From: an uncultured Muribaculaceae bacterium
GTDB taxonomy: Bacteria; Bacteroidota; Bacteroidia; Bacteroidales; Muribaculaceae
Assembly: GCA_910577355.1 (NCBI GenBank)
Contig: CAJTMY010000005.1
Coordinates: 34,758 to 98,757 of the forward strand
Reading direction: 5' to 3'
Length of the DNA: 64,000 bases
The translations under genes and the position numbers were made by a program. The notes under the pieces are model-generated. The model saw only the letters and a program-made list of their open reading frames with translations. It made no database searches and was not told where the DNA came from. Positions within the stretch are counted from its first letter, which is position 1. Every line of letters starts with the position of its first letter. This document shows positions 10,559-20,848 of the stretch, one piece after another.

Positions 10559-12130
10559 ATGATTAATCCAAGCGAGATTTCTGAAGTCTTAAAACAGCAG
10601 CTCGAAAGTGTCAATACAAAGGTCAACTTCGAAGAAACAGGCAAGGTGCTCGAAGTCGGCGACGGCGTCGCACACGTATACGGCCTCGACAATGTATGCG
10701 CCAACGAACTCGTAGAATTTGAAAACGGCGTGAAAGGCGTGGCCCTCAACCTCGAAGAAAGCAACGTCGGCGTCATACTGCTCAACAATGTCGACAAGGT
10801 CACCGAAGGCATGAGCGTGCGCCGTACTGGCGAGATCGCTTCAATCCCTGTGGGCGAAGGCCTTCTCGGCCGCGTAATAAACGTGTTGGGCGAGCCTGTC
10901 GACGGCCGTGGCCCCATCGACGGCAAGCTCATGCGTCTGCCGCTCGAGCGCAAGGCTCCCGGCGTCATCTACCGTCAGCCCGTCACCCAGCCGTTGCAGA
11001 CCGGTATCAAGGCTGTCGACGCCATGGTGCCCATCGGTCGCGGCCAGCGCGAGCTCATAATCGGCGACCGTCAGATAGGCAAGACAGCCATCGCCATCGA
11101 CACCATAATTAACCAGCGCCAGAATTTTGAGCAAGGCAAACCCGTATACTGCATATATGTGGCCATCGGCCAAAAGGCATCTACCGTCGCAGCACTTGTA
11201 GAGACACTGCGCCAGCACGGAGCCCTCGACTATACCGTAGTCGTGGCCGCAAACGCGTCCGACTCGGCATCGATGCGCTATTATGCCCCCTTTGCCGGTG
11301 TGGCCATCGGCGAGTATTTCCGCGACTCGGGCCGCGATGCCCTTATCGTATACGATGACTTGTCAAAACAAGCTGTAGCATATCGCGAGATCTCGCTTAT
11401 CCTCAAGCGTCCATCAGGCCGCGAGGCATACCCCGGCGATATCTTCTACCTGCACTCGCGTCTGCTCGAACGTGCCGCAAAGATCATCGACAACGACTCT
11501 ATAGCCGCCACGATGAACGACCTGCCTCCGGTGCTCAAGCCCATGGTAAAAGGCGGCGGATCGCTCACCGCGCTCCCCATAATCGAGACACAGGCCGGCG
11601 ACGTATCGGCATACATCCCCACCAACGTCATATCAATCACCGACGGCCAGATATACCTTGAGACCGCACTCTTCAACCGCGGTATACGTCCCGCCATCAA
11701 CGTGGGCATATCGGTATCGCGTGTAGGCGGCAATGCCCAGATCAAATCTATGAAAAAAGTCGCAGGCACGCTCAAGATCGACCAGGCACAGTTCCGCGAG
11801 CTCGAATCGTTCACCAAATTCGGCGGCGATGTCGATGCCGTCACAGCCCGCGTGATCGACAAGGGACGCAAGAATGAGCGCCTGCTCATACAGCCTCAAT
11901 ACCACCCCGTGCCTGTCGCCGAGGAAGTGGCTGTGATATATTGCGGCGTGAACGGTCTGCTCGAGAACGTTCCCCTCGATAAAGTCGCCGAATTCGAGCA
12001 TCAGTTCATACAACTGCTGCATGCCAAGTATCAGGCAGATGTGCTTGATGTGATCGCCCAGGGCAAACTCACCGACGACGTCATGACCAAGCTGAAAGAC
12101 GCCGCATCACAGATCACAGCACAATTCTGA
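10559..12130 (+). CDS. atpA: F-type ATP synthase subunit alpha
   Basis: Alpha alternates with beta in the F1 ring and binds nucleotide without catalysis. The 523-residue protein has the N-terminal barrel ([13 protein letters not shown]), the P-loop [15 protein letters not shown] (Ile where many have Thr), the Walker B-like [19 protein letters not shown] and the Arg-finger region [15 protein letters not shown]. Length is normal. It lies between atpH and atpG in the standard order, transcribed with the whole nuo-atp block. Confidence 0.98.
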   Translation: MINPSEISEVLKQQLESVNTKVNFEETGKVLEVGDGVAHVYGLDNVCANELVEFENGVKGVALNLEESNVGVILLNNVDKVTEGMSVRRTGEIASIPVGEGLLGRVINVLGEPVDGRGPIDGKLMRLPLERKAPGVIYRQPVTQPLQTGIKAVDAMVPIGRGQRELIIGDRQIGKTAIAIDTIINQRQNFEQGKPVYCIYVAIGQKASTVAALVETLRQHGALDYTVVVAANASDSASMRYYAPFAGVAIGEYFRDSGRDALIVYDDLSKQAVAYREISLILKRPSGREAYPGDIFYLHSRLLERAAKIIDNDSIAATMNDLPPVLKPMVKGGGSLTALPIIETQAGDVSAYIPTNVISITDGQIYLETALFNRGIRPAINVGISVSRVGGNAQIKSMKKVAGTLKIDQAQFRELESFTKFGGDVDAVTARVIDKGRKNERLLIQPQYHPVPVAEEVAVIYCGVNGLLENVPLDKVAEFEHQFIQLLHAKYQADVLDVIAQGKLTDDVMTKLKDAASQITAQF

Positions 12131-12172
12131 GCTGTAAACAAAAAGAAACACAACCAAGCATCACCCGCATAA

Positions 12173-13054
12173 ATGGCAACATTAAGAGAACTTAAAGGTC
12201 GCATAGGCTCGGTGGCGTCTTCCGAGAAGATCACCGGCGCCATGAAGATGATTTCCTCAGCCAAGATGCATAAGGCCGAGGGTGCCCTCCGGCGCCTCAA
12301 GCCGTATCGCTCCACGATTGAGTCGATCATCGGCAACCTGCTCACCGCCGACGCCACATTCACGTCGCCGCTGGCCGATCCCAGAGCCGTCGAACGCCTC
12401 ACAGTGGTGGTGCTCGGCAGCGACGACGGTCTGTGCGGCGCCTACAACGCCAATCTCGCCAAATATCTTGGCGAGCGTATTGCCTCCATGCGTGCCACAT
12501 ACGGTGCCGCGCTGCGAGTCACCATAATACCGGTCGGTAAGAAAATGGCCAAGGCCGTGGCGCGCCTCTCCGGAGCAGGAACAGCAATCCGGATTCCCGA
12601 CGTGGATTCCAAGAGCGAAGGCGACAAAGTCAAGGACTTTCAGGCATCCCTTATAGAATCATTCATCAGCAAGGAGACAGATGCTGTGGATGTCGTGTAT
12701 ATGAACTATAAGAGCGCCGGCCGGCAGGTGGCAGTAATGGATCGCATCCTGCCGCTGTCGCCCGAAGTGTTCACTTCGGAAGGTGTGAAGGAGTCGGCCC
12801 GGCCATATATTTTCGAACCCGATGCCCAGACAATCTTCTCGAGTGTGTTGCCGATGTACATATTATCGCTGGTACAGGAAGTGTTTGTCGAAAACCGCGC
12901 CTCGGAGCAGGCCGCCCGTGTAATGGCCATGCAGAGCGCCAACGACAATGCCAAAAAACTCCTCGACCAGCTGCGACTCGAATACAACAAACTGCGCCAG
13001 GCATCCATCACTACCGAACTGCTCGACATCGTCGGCGGCCAGGTTCGCGACTGA
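12173..13054 (+). CDS. atpG: F-type ATP synthase subunit gamma
   Basis: Gamma is the rotating shaft inside F1. The 293-residue protein begins with the conserved helix MATLRELKGRIGSVASSEKI followed by TGAMKMISSAKM, has the middle Rossmann-like domain with LGSDDGLCGAYNAN, and ends with the paired C-terminal helix motif ASEQAARVMAMQSANDNA and a final LDIVGGQ. It is the last atp gene; nuoI starts 57 bp later, resuming the nuo cluster on the same strand. Confidence 0.97.
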   Translation: MATLRELKGRIGSVASSEKITGAMKMISSAKMHKAEGALRRLKPYRSTIESIIGNLLTADATFTSPLADPRAVERLTVVVLGSDDGLCGAYNANLAKYLGERIASMRATYGAALRVTIIPVGKKMAKAVARLSGAGTAIRIPDVDSKSEGDKVKDFQASLIESFISKETDAVDVVYMNYKSAGRQVAVMDRILPLSPEVFTSEGVKESARPYIFEPDAQTIFSSVLPMYILSLVQEVFVENRASEQAARVMAMQSANDNAKKLLDQLRLEYNKLRQASITTELLDIVGGQVRD

Positions 13055-13111
13055 CGCCTGTATAATATATAGAATAAGAAACCATCCAACGAATATAACA
13101 ATCATTAATCA

Positions 13112-13849
13112 ATGGGTAGTGTAAAAGACTATTTTCAATCATTGGGTTCCGGTGTGCTGTCGCTCCTGAAAGGAATGCAGGTCACCGGCAAGGAATTTGT
13201 CACCCCCAAGATTACCGAGCGTTATCCCGAAGACCGCGAGACATACAAATGGCCCGAACGATTCCGCGCCGTGCTCGAGCTCATCTACGATAACGAAGGC
13301 AATCACAAATGTATCGCCTGCGGCACCTGCGAGCGCAACTGCCCCAACGGTACCATCACGATCGAGTCAAAGATGGTCGACACTCCGGCCGGCACAAAGA
13401 AGAAAAAACTCGACAACTATATCTACGACCTTGGTTCGTGCACATTCTGTCAGCTGTGTGTCACCACATGTCCGACCGGTGCGTTGCGCTTTTCCAACGA
13501 CTTCGAGCAGAGTGTCTTCACCCGCTCGAAACTGGTGAAAAAGCTCAATTACCTGCCCGAGAAGCCCGAGCCTGAGCTTACCGAAGAAGAAAAAGCCCGC
13601 CTCGCAGCCGAAAAAGAGGCCAAGATAGCCGCCGCCAAGGCCAAGGCCGCTGCGCTCAAAGCCGAACGTGAGGCCGCTGCCGGCGCTGCTCCCGCTCCTG
13701 CGGCCAAAGCCGACGATGCCGCCGCAAAGGCTCTCGCCGCCGCCAAAGGCGACCCCGAGAAAGAAGCAAAGATACGTGCCGCTCTCGAACGCGCCGCCGC
13801 CTTAAAGGCCCAGCGCGAGGCTGCCGGCAAAGATGCCGGCGATAAATAA
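13112..13849 (+). CDS. nuoI: NADH-quinone oxidoreductase subunit I with long Ala/Lys-rich tail
   Basis: NuoI carries clusters N6a and N6b in the peripheral arm. Both four-cysteine motifs are present: CIACGTCERNCPNG (about residues 68-81) and CTFCQLCVTTCPTG (about 111-124). The ferredoxin-like core ends near residue 150. After it comes a tail of about 95 residues made almost wholly of Ala, Lys, Glu and Arg (for example EEKARLAAEKEAKIAAAKAK), with a Pro/Ala-rich break and then a second similar helix. Most NuoI proteins are 140-180 residues, so the tail is additional. It is probably helical or coiled-coil and its role is unknown. nuoJ follows after 27 bp. Confidence 0.95.
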   Translation: MGSVKDYFQSLGSGVLSLLKGMQVTGKEFVTPKITERYPEDRETYKWPERFRAVLELIYDNEGNHKCIACGTCERNCPNGTITIESKMVDTPAGTKKKKLDNYIYDLGSCTFCQLCVTTCPTGALRFSNDFEQSVFTRSKLVKKLNYLPEKPEPELTEEEKARLAAEKEAKIAAAKAKAAALKAEREAAAGAAPAPAAKADDAAAKALAAAKGDPEKEAKIRAALERAAALKAQREAAGKDAGDK

Positions 13850-13876
13850 CACCGATAATTATAATAAACCAATAAT

Positions 13877-14389
13877 ATGGAATCAGTAGGAAGTATCATC
13901 TTGTACACTGTCGTCTGTCTGGCGATAGTTATCTTCTCGGTACTCGCCGTGACCACCCGCAAGATCCTCCGCGCTGCCACATATCTGCTTTTCACCCTCT
14001 TTGCCGCCGCAGTAGTCTACTTTATGCTCGACTACCAGTTCCTTGGCGCGGTGCAGATTGCGGTATATGCAGGCGGTATCGTGGTGCTGTTTGTCTTCGC
14101 GATACTGCTCACGTCGCATCCCGGAAGCAACTCCGAACGTCTTGCATCCAAGCGCCGCGTGCTCGGCCTCATCGCCTCCCTTCTCATGCTGGGCGTCTGC
14201 GGCTACTCGCTGCTCGCCCGTTGCAACCTTTTTGCCGGCAAACCCGAGATGGAAGCCCTCGACATGCAGACCGTAGGCACAGCCATGATGGGAACCGGCG
14301 CCGGACAGTATCTCCTCCCCTTCGAGGCTGTCAGCGTTCTGTTACTGGCATGTATAATCGGCGGCATAGTAGTCGCCCGCAAACGTTAA
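13877..14389 (+). CDS. nuoJ: NADH-quinone oxidoreductase subunit J
   Basis: NuoJ is a membrane subunit near the quinone site whose third helix changes shape during turnover. The 170-residue protein has five predicted membrane helices (about 7-27, 31-51, 56-78, 91-111, 145-166). The conserved region YFMLDYQFLGAVQIAVYAGG followed by IVVLFVFAILL is clear. It ends 9 bases before nuoK. Normal length and order. Confidence 0.95.
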   Translation: MESVGSIILYTVVCLAIVIFSVLAVTTRKILRAATYLLFTLFAAAVVYFMLDYQFLGAVQIAVYAGGIVVLFVFAILLTSHPGSNSERLASKRRVLGLIASLLMLGVCGYSLLARCNLFAGKPEMEALDMQTVGTAMMGTGAGQYLLPFEAVSVLLLACIIGGIVVARKR

Positions 14390-14398
14390 TGACGCGCT

Positions 14399-14710
14399 AT
14401 GGAAATTAAAGCAATTTACTACCTTATCCCGTCGCTGATAATGTTCTGCTGCGGCCTCTACGGCTTCCTCACACGCCGTAATATGATCGCGATGTTGATC
14501 TCACTCGAACTGATGCTCAATGCCGTCGATATGAACTTTGTCATCTTCAACCGCTTCCTTTTCCCGGGACAGCTCGAAGGCATGATGTTCACTCTCTTCG
14601 CCATTGCTATCGCGGCAGCCGAGACAGCCCTCGCGATCGCCATAATCATAAATGTGTACCGCTCGGTCAACCAAGTCGATGTGCGTACGCTTAACCAAAT
14701 GAAATTCTGA
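14399..14710 (+). CDS. nuoK: NADH-quinone oxidoreductase subunit K
   Basis: NuoK is the smallest antiporter-like proton-path subunit. Its 103 residues form three membrane helices. The two conserved membrane glutamates are visible, one in ISLELMLNAVDMNFV and one in AAAETALAIAI. The ATG at 14399 gives MEIKAIYYLI, typical for the family. It lies between nuoJ and nuoL with gaps of 9 and 5 bases. Confidence 0.96.
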   Translation: MEIKAIYYLIPSLIMFCCGLYGFLTRRNMIAMLISLELMLNAVDMNFVIFNRFLFPGQLEGMMFTLFAIAIAAAETALAIAIIINVYRSVNQVDVRTLNQMKF

Positions 14711-14715
14711 CCGAC

Positions 14716-16725
14716 ATGAGCGCTACGATACCTGTTTTAATTCTGGCTATACCACTGTTCATGTTCATCTTCCTCGGCCTTGCCGGCAAGAAGATGAGCC
14801 ATATGCTGGCCGGTGTGCTCGGAACCCTCGGCATGGGCACCGTGCTCGTGCTGTCATACTACACGGCGTTCCATTATTTCTTCAGTGGTGACGCATCGTT
14901 TATCAACGAGGCCGGTGAGCGCCTCCAGTATGTTGTGTTCAATCAGACATGGCTGCAATTTACCGATCAGCTCGTCATCCGCCTCGGGTTCTTCCTCGAT
15001 CCCATCTCAGCCATGATGCTTGTGGTCATCACCACAATATCGTTCATGGTGCATCTCTACAGCCTCGGTTATATGCGCGACCATCACGGCGTGTTTGAGA
15101 AGGGCTTCCAACGCTTCTATGCATTCCTGTCGCTCTTCAGCTTCTCGATGCTCGGACTGGTTGTAGCCACCAATATCTTCCAGATGTACATCTTCTGGGA
15201 GCTTGTGGGTGCCTCCTCCTACCTCCTTATAGGCTTCTACTATACAAAGAACTCGGCAGTATCTGCATCCAAGAAAGCATTCATCGTCACTCGATTTGCC
15301 GACCTCGGCTTCCTTATAGGCATATTGGTGCTTTCGTACTACACAGGGACATTCGATTTCACATCGCTTACTTCAGTTCCCGTCGAGGGTATGGCAAACG
15401 TCTATCAGGTAGACCTCTCAACTCCCCAGACAGTGCTCGGTATCTTCCAGACAAGCGCCGCTCCCATGTTCATGGGCGCATCTGTGCTTACCTGGGCTTT
15501 GGTGCTCATATTCATGGGCGGCATGGGCAAATCGGCCATGATGCCTCTCCACATCTGGCTCCCCGACGCCATGGAAGGCCCGACACCTGTATCGGCGCTA
15601 ATCCACGCCGCTACTATGGTCGTTGCAGGTGTATACCTCGTCGCCCGTCTCTTCCCGCTATATCTCATGGAGGAGTCCGCTCTGGTCATCGTCACTGTAG
15701 TGGGTGCTCTCACGGCATTCTATGCCGCAATGGTGGCCTGCGCGCAGATCGATATCAAGCGTGTGCTCGCTTTTTCCACAATCTCGCAGATAGCGTTCAT
15801 GATGGTGTCGTTGGGTGTGGCTCGTCCCGAGTATCACGAAGGTCTAGGTTATATGGCCTCGATGTTCCACCTGTTCACACACGCCATGTTCAAGGCCTTG
15901 CTATTCCTCGGTGCCGGCGCGCTTATCCACGCCATCGGTTCCAACGACTATACAGCCATGCACGGCCTGCGCAAATATATGCCCGTGACACATTGGACAT
16001 TCCTCATCGGCTGTCTTGCCATTGCAGGCATCATTCCTTTCTCAGGTTTCTTCTCCAAGGACGAGATACTGAGCGCCTGCGGCAATTACAGCCCGCTCGT
16101 ATACATATGGATGTCGATGGTAGCCGGTCTTACCGCCTTCTACATGTTCCGTCTCTACTACCTCATATTCTGGTGGAAGGAACACAAGGTGCATGAAGGA
16201 CATCATGCTCCCCACGACCAGCCCTGGACCATGTCGCTCCCCCTCATCATTCTCGCCCTCATCTCTTGCGTGGCAGGTTTCATTCCTTTCGGAAAGTTTG
16301 TGAGCTGGAACGGTGAGTCATACGACTTCATGGCCCACTTCGACTGGGGAGTGGCTTCAATCAGCCTTATCGTGGCTGTCCTCGCCATCATACTCGCCAC
16401 AGTGATGTACCGCAAGGAGAATCCTCTGCCCGAGAAGTTCAAGAACGCACTTCCCGCCCTTTGGGACTGGTGTCACCACCGCTTCTATTGGGACGAACTA
16501 TATATGTTCATCACCCACAAGATCATATTCAACGGCATATGCCGTCCGCTGGCATGGTTTGACCGTCACATCATCGACGGCACCATGGACTCCTTCGCCA
16601 TCCTCACCAACAAGGCATCCGAAGCTATCCGTCCGCTGCAGTCCGGACAAGTTCAGATGTACGTGTGGATATATATTATCGGCGCCCTCCTGCTTGGCGG
16701 AGTTACCCTTGTGTGTCTGATCTAA
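14716..16725 (+). CDS. nuoL: NADH-quinone oxidoreductase subunit L
   Basis: NuoL is the distal antiporter-like proton pump of complex I and carries the long lateral helix. The 669-residue protein has about 16 membrane helices. Key family stretches are present: IFWELVGASSYLLIGF (with the conserved helix-5 Glu), KSAMMPLHIWLPDAMEGPTP and VSALIHAATMVVAGVYL, and SGFFSKDEIL. The C-terminal 150 residues hold the lateral helix and a final membrane anchor. Length is normal. Start MSATIPVLILAIPLFM is 5 bases after nuoK. Confidence 0.97.
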   Translation: MSATIPVLILAIPLFMFIFLGLAGKKMSHMLAGVLGTLGMGTVLVLSYYTAFHYFFSGDASFINEAGERLQYVVFNQTWLQFTDQLVIRLGFFLDPISAMMLVVITTISFMVHLYSLGYMRDHHGVFEKGFQRFYAFLSLFSFSMLGLVVATNIFQMYIFWELVGASSYLLIGFYYTKNSAVSASKKAFIVTRFADLGFLIGILVLSYYTGTFDFTSLTSVPVEGMANVYQVDLSTPQTVLGIFQTSAAPMFMGASVLTWALVLIFMGGMGKSAMMPLHIWLPDAMEGPTPVSALIHAATMVVAGVYLVARLFPLYLMEESALVIVTVVGALTAFYAAMVACAQIDIKRVLAFSTISQIAFMMVSLGVARPEYHEGLGYMASMFHLFTHAMFKALLFLGAGALIHAIGSNDYTAMHGLRKYMPVTHWTFLIGCLAIAGIIPFSGFFSKDEILSACGNYSPLVYIWMSMVAGLTAFYMFRLYYLIFWWKEHKVHEGHHAPHDQPWTMSLPLIILALISCVAGFIPFGKFVSWNGESYDFMAHFDWGVASISLIVAVLAIILATVMYRKENPLPEKFKNALPALWDWCHHRFYWDELYMFITHKIIFNGICRPLAWFDRHIIDGTMDSFAILTNKASEAIRPLQSGQVQMYVWIYIIGALLLGGVTLVCLI

Positions 16726-16759
16726 CCAACCCAAACCAATCGGAAAAAAGTAATTCAGC

Positions 16760-18289
16760 ATGTTCACCAATATATTAATCTACTTTGTGGTCATCCCGCT
16801 TGTGATGCTCGGCCTGCTCGCACTGTGCCGCAACATCAGGCAAATCCGTGCGGTGGCGGTGGTTGGCTCACTCGCGCTTATAGGCCTGTCGGTCTATGTG
16901 CTACTCGAATACCTCGGCATTCGTGCCGCAGGCAACGAAGACCCTATGCTCTTCGTAGACTCATGGACATGGTTCGCCCCCCTCAACATCCACCTCGCAG
17001 TGGGTGTCGACGGCATATCGATAGCCATGCTCCTTCTTTCGTCCATTATAGTGTTTGCAGGCTCTTTCGCCTCGTGGACAATCGCGCAGCCCAAAGAATT
17101 TTTCCTGTGGCTTATCCTTCTGTCCACCGGCGTGTTCGGTTTCTTCATCTCGATAGACATGTTCACCATGTTCATGTTCTACGAGGTGGCTCTTATCCCC
17201 ATGTATCTGCTTATCGGCGTGTGGGGGTCGGGCAACAAGAACTACTCGGCCATGAAGCTTACACTCATGCTTATGGGCGGCTCGGCATTCCTTATGCTCG
17301 GTCTCATCGGCATATATTATCACTCGGCACCCGAAGGCGCCCCTCTTACATGGAATCTGCTTGAGATCGTCGACAATGCCGCCATACCTCACGGCTGGCA
17401 GTCGTTCCTCTTCCCGATGACTTTCGTAGGCTTCGGCGTGCTCGGCGCCATGTTCCCCTTCCATACATGGTCGCCCGACGGTCATGCCTCGGCTCCCACA
17501 GCCGTGTCGATGCTCCATGCAGGCGTGCTCATGAAACTCGGCGGCTACGGCTGCTTCCGCGTGGCTATCTATACTATGCCTCAGGCTGCACACGAGCTGT
17601 CATGGATATTTCTTATCCTCACGGGTATCTCGGTGGTATACGGCGCTTTCTGCGCATGTGTCAAGACCGACCTCAAGTACATCAACGCATACTCGTCGGT
17701 AAGCCACTGCGGCCTCGTGCTCTTCGCTATACTCATGCTTAACGAGACAGCAATGACCGGTGCCATCATGCAGATGCTCTCGCATGGTCTTATGACAGCT
17801 CTCTTCTTCGCCCTCATCGGCATGATATACGGCCGCACTCACACTCGCGAAATCACGCAGATGGGAGGCATGATGCAGATACTCCCGTACCTGTCGGTAT
17901 GCTACGTCATAGCAGGTATGGCATCTCTCGGTCTGCCGGGTCTGTCGGGCTTCGTAGCCGAGATGACCATATTTGTAGGCTCATTCAAGGCCGGTATGGC
18001 CGATTACCTCGCCGGTGACGGCTCGCTGCGACTGGTATTCACCATCATCGCCTGCTGCTCGATAGTGATTACCGCAGTGTATATCCTGCGCGTTGTCGGC
18101 AAGCTGCTTTTTGGCCCGGTCTACGACGATCATCACCGCAGCCTCACCGACGCCACATGGTGGGAACGACTTTCCACGGCCACACTCATAGTGTGCGTGG
18201 CTGCAATCGGTTGCTTCCCCAACTTCTTCAACAATCTCATCAACTTTACATTCCGACCGGCCATCTTCAGTGTGCTGGGCATTAATTAA
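16760..18289 (+). CDS. nuoM: NADH-quinone oxidoreductase subunit M
   Basis: NuoM is the second antiporter-like subunit. The 509-residue protein has about 14 membrane helices, with the helix-5 glutamate in MFYEVALIPMYLLIGVWG and the proton-path motif FPFHTWSPDGHASAPTAVS followed by MLHAGVLMKLGGYG. It is 34 bp after nuoL and 14 bp before nuoN. All hallmarks and normal length. Confidence 0.97.
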   Translation: MFTNILIYFVVIPLVMLGLLALCRNIRQIRAVAVVGSLALIGLSVYVLLEYLGIRAAGNEDPMLFVDSWTWFAPLNIHLAVGVDGISIAMLLLSSIIVFAGSFASWTIAQPKEFFLWLILLSTGVFGFFISIDMFTMFMFYEVALIPMYLLIGVWGSGNKNYSAMKLTLMLMGGSAFLMLGLIGIYYHSAPEGAPLTWNLLEIVDNAAIPHGWQSFLFPMTFVGFGVLGAMFPFHTWSPDGHASAPTAVSMLHAGVLMKLGGYGCFRVAIYTMPQAAHELSWIFLILTGISVVYGAFCACVKTDLKYINAYSSVSHCGLVLFAILMLNETAMTGAIMQMLSHGLMTALFFALIGMIYGRTHTREITQMGGMMQILPYLSVCYVIAGMASLGLPGLSGFVAEMTIFVGSFKAGMADYLAGDGSLRLVFTIIACCSIVITAVYILRVVGKLLFGPVYDDHHRSLTDATWWERLSTATLIVCVAAIGCFPNFFNNLINFTFRPAIFSVLGIN

Positions 18290-18303
18290 AAGAACGTCAA
18301 GCA

Positions 18304-19785
18304 ATGGATTACTCACAGTTTTTAGCAATGAAACAGGAAATCGCCCTCTTGGTGGTTTTCCTGCTGGTCTTCCTCTACGACACGTTCATGCCCCGCGGCA
18401 CGCAGAAAGGCTTGCCTGCTTTCGCAAGCATCACCATGCTTCTGCTCACCGTGGCCGGCTGTCTGGGCTGCTGTCTGTGCTCATGCACCGATCAGGTGGC
18501 TTTCGGCGGCATGTACGAGACATCCCCAGTCATCTCCGCAATCAAGAATATTCTCAATATCGGTGTGGTCATAGTGCTGATACAGTCGATCAAGTGGGCC
18601 AACGGCGAGTTCATGACCATGCGACGCGGCGAGTTCTACGAGTTGCTGCTCGTAACACTCTTCGGCATGTATCTTATGATCTCCGGACGCCACTTCCTTG
18701 TGTTTGTCATCGGCCTCGAATGCGCCTCGTTGCCCCTTGCGGCAATGGTCGCCTTCGACAAGAACCGCTACGAAAGCCACGAGGCCGCCGTCAAGTACAT
18801 TCTTACCGCCGTATTCTCGTCGGCCATATTCATGATGGGACTAAGCTTCGTATACGCGTTGGCCGGTTCGCTCTACTTCGAGAACATCTACAACGCTCTC
18901 TTCGTAAGCTCCACTTCCACCATGCTCGTCATCGCTCTTGCCTTCGTTATCGCCGGTATAGGCTTCAAGCTGTCGCTAGTGCCCTTCCATCTGTGGACCG
19001 CCGACGTATATCAGGGCGCTCCCACGTCGGTCACCTCCTACCTGTCGGTGATTTCCAAGGGTGCCACCGCCTTTGCCTTCCTTGTAGTCATGGCGCAGGT
19101 ATTCGGCTCGCTATACTCGGAGGTGTGGGAATGGATGCTCTATGCGCTTATCATCCTCACTATCACGGTAGGTAACCTCTTCGCCATCCGCCAGCGCAAC
19201 ATGAAGCGTTTCCTCGCATTCTCGTCAATCTCTCAGGCCGGTTACATAATGCTCGGCGTCATCGCCTACAATACTCTCGGCATGGCAGCCATGATGTTCT
19301 ACATCCTTGTATACATCTTCTCCAACCTCGGAGCATTCGGCGTAATCGGCGCCATCGAGAATGCAAGCGGCAAAGTATCCATGGACGACTACCGCGGCCT
19401 GTACAAGACCAATCCGCGTCTGGCATTCACTATGATGCTCGCCATGTTCTCGCTCGCAGGTATTCCGCCTTTTGCAGGATTCTTCTCCAAGTTCTTCATC
19501 TTCACCGGAGCTTTGCAGGGAGCATCGGTTGCCATCTACGTGCTCGTGCTCATCGCATTGATCAACACCATCGTGTCGCTATACTACTACCTCCTTGTGG
19601 TGAAGGCGATGTTCATCAGCGACGAGGAGTGCGTCATAGCACCCTTCCGCTCATCGTGCAGCGAGCGCCTCGGTATGTGGATCGCCCTTTTCGGCATCAT
19701 GTTCCTCGGCCTGCTCAGCCCTGTATACGATTCGCTTATCGATCTCAGTTCGCTCAGTTCGATAGGCATGTACTTCATACGCTGA
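18304..19785 (+). CDS. nuoN: NADH-quinone oxidoreductase subunit N
   Basis: NuoN is the antiporter-like subunit nearest the quinone arm. The 493-residue protein has about 14 membrane helices, with GLECASLPLAAMVAFD, the SLVPFHLWTADVYQGAPTSV loop, and SLAGIPPFAGFFSKF. It closes the nuo-atp operon: a strong intrinsic terminator follows 23 bases after the stop. No nuoE, nuoF or nuoG gene is found in the cluster, which is typical of Bacteroidetes complex I and leaves the physiological electron donor open. Confidence 0.97.
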   Translation: MDYSQFLAMKQEIALLVVFLLVFLYDTFMPRGTQKGLPAFASITMLLLTVAGCLGCCLCSCTDQVAFGGMYETSPVISAIKNILNIGVVIVLIQSIKWANGEFMTMRRGEFYELLLVTLFGMYLMISGRHFLVFVIGLECASLPLAAMVAFDKNRYESHEAAVKYILTAVFSSAIFMMGLSFVYALAGSLYFENIYNALFVSSTSTMLVIALAFVIAGIGFKLSLVPFHLWTADVYQGAPTSVTSYLSVISKGATAFAFLVVMAQVFGSLYSEVWEWMLYALIILTITVGNLFAIRQRNMKRFLAFSSISQAGYIMLGVIAYNTLGMAAMMFYILVYIFSNLGAFGVIGAIENASGKVSMDDYRGLYKTNPRLAFTMMLAMFSLAGIPPFAGFFSKFFIFTGALQGASVAIYVLVLIALINTIVSLYYYLLVVKAMFISDEECVIAPFRSSCSERLGMWIALFGIMFLGLLSPVYDSLIDLSSLSSIGMYFIR

Positions 19786-19807
19786 TATATCCATACTCAT
19801 CATACCG

Positions 19808-19844
19808 GCACGCGCCCCGCACACGCAGGGTGCGTGCTTTTTTT
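19808..19844 (+). terminator. Intrinsic terminator of the nuo-atp operon
   Basis: A 10-bp stem, GCACGCGCCC (19808-19817) with GGGTGCGTGC (19828-19837) including one G-U pair, closes a 10-base loop and is followed at once by seven T (19838-19844). It lies 23 bases past nuoN and before the transporter gene. Confidence 0.92.
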
Positions 19845-19887
19845 GAACCAAGTACCATGTCCGTGTGTTCCATAGATAAAATATTCT

Positions 19888-20823
19888 ATGAAACCTGTCG
19901 CGGCAAAAGACAAGCATGATTCTCCACGAGCCTTGCTGCTGGGCAATACATTCATGTTGCTCGCTGCAATCTTCTGGGGAGTGAATATTTCAGTCACAAA
20001 AGATCTGATTCCGGGGTGGACAAGTGCACCGCAGTTGGCCACTGTGCGCATATTGGGCGGCTGCATCCTCTTTTGGATAGCATCGATATTTGTCAAGACA
20101 CAGAAGATCCGGAGAGAGGATTGGAAACGACTTATACTCGGTGGCCTTGTCGGCATCGGCGGCTTTCTGTATCTGTTCATACTGTCGCTCCGATACGCCA
20201 ACCCTATCGACGTCTCCATAATCATGACCCTTCCGCCGGCATTTGTGATACTTATAGGCGTGATATTTTTACGCAGGCGTCCGTCGCTTATGGAATATGC
20301 CGGCGTCGCCGTATCTTTCGCAGGCGCCGCTATCGTGATACTCGCAGGCGGGAGTGGTCATGCCGGCAGCGATAATCTCCTCGGCGACCTTCTCGCTATC
20401 GCATCCACCATATGCTTTGCCTTCTATCTCGTGATAATCGAGAGGCCAAGCCACACCTACCGTCCTGTGACGATGCTCAGATGGGTGTTCCTGTTCGGCG
20501 CCATACCTGCATTGTTTTTCATCCCTTCGCTGCCACATATGCCCGTTGTGGCACATCCTTCGCTTGTTCCGTGGCTTGAGATAGCGTTCATTTTGTTGTG
20601 CCCAACATTTATGGCATACTTCCTCACCAATCCGGCCATGAAGCTCATCGGCCCCGAGGCTGTCTCCCTCTATCAATATCTCGTGCCGGTGTTTGCGACC
20701 ATCTCGGCTGTGTTGATGAAGCTCGATCAACTGCACTGGCTGCAAGTCCTCGCAATGGCAGTGATAATCGCAGGCATGATAATCACAGACAAGTCGCGCC
20801 GACGTCGTCTTCAGATGAAATAA
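19888..20823 (+). CDS. EamA-family (DMT) inner-membrane transporter
   Basis: A drug/metabolite transporter of the ten-helix EamA type; such proteins move small metabolites out of or into the cell, but the substrate cannot be read from the sequence. The 311-residue protein has ten predicted helices in two homologous halves of about 140 residues: the first half begins GNTFMLLAAIFWGVNISVTK and the second LLGDLLAIASTICFAFYLV. The conserved end LGPEA-like motif appears as LIGPEAVSLYQYLVPVFA. The gene is the first after the nuo-atp terminator and stands alone. No clear -7 box was seen in the 43 bases upstream. Confidence 0.88.
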   Translation: MKPVAAKDKHDSPRALLLGNTFMLLAAIFWGVNISVTKDLIPGWTSAPQLATVRILGGCILFWIASIFVKTQKIRREDWKRLILGGLVGIGGFLYLFILSLRYANPIDVSIIMTLPPAFVILIGVIFLRRRPSLMEYAGVAVSFAGAAIVILAGGSGHAGSDNLLGDLLAIASTICFAFYLVIIERPSHTYRPVTMLRWVFLFGAIPALFFIPSLPHMPVVAHPSLVPWLEIAFILLCPTFMAYFLTNPAMKLIGPEAVSLYQYLVPVFATISAVLMKLDQLHWLQVLAMAVIIAGMIITDKSRRRRLQMK

Positions 20824-20848
20824 GTGCAGTAAATATATTCTGTTGGTG

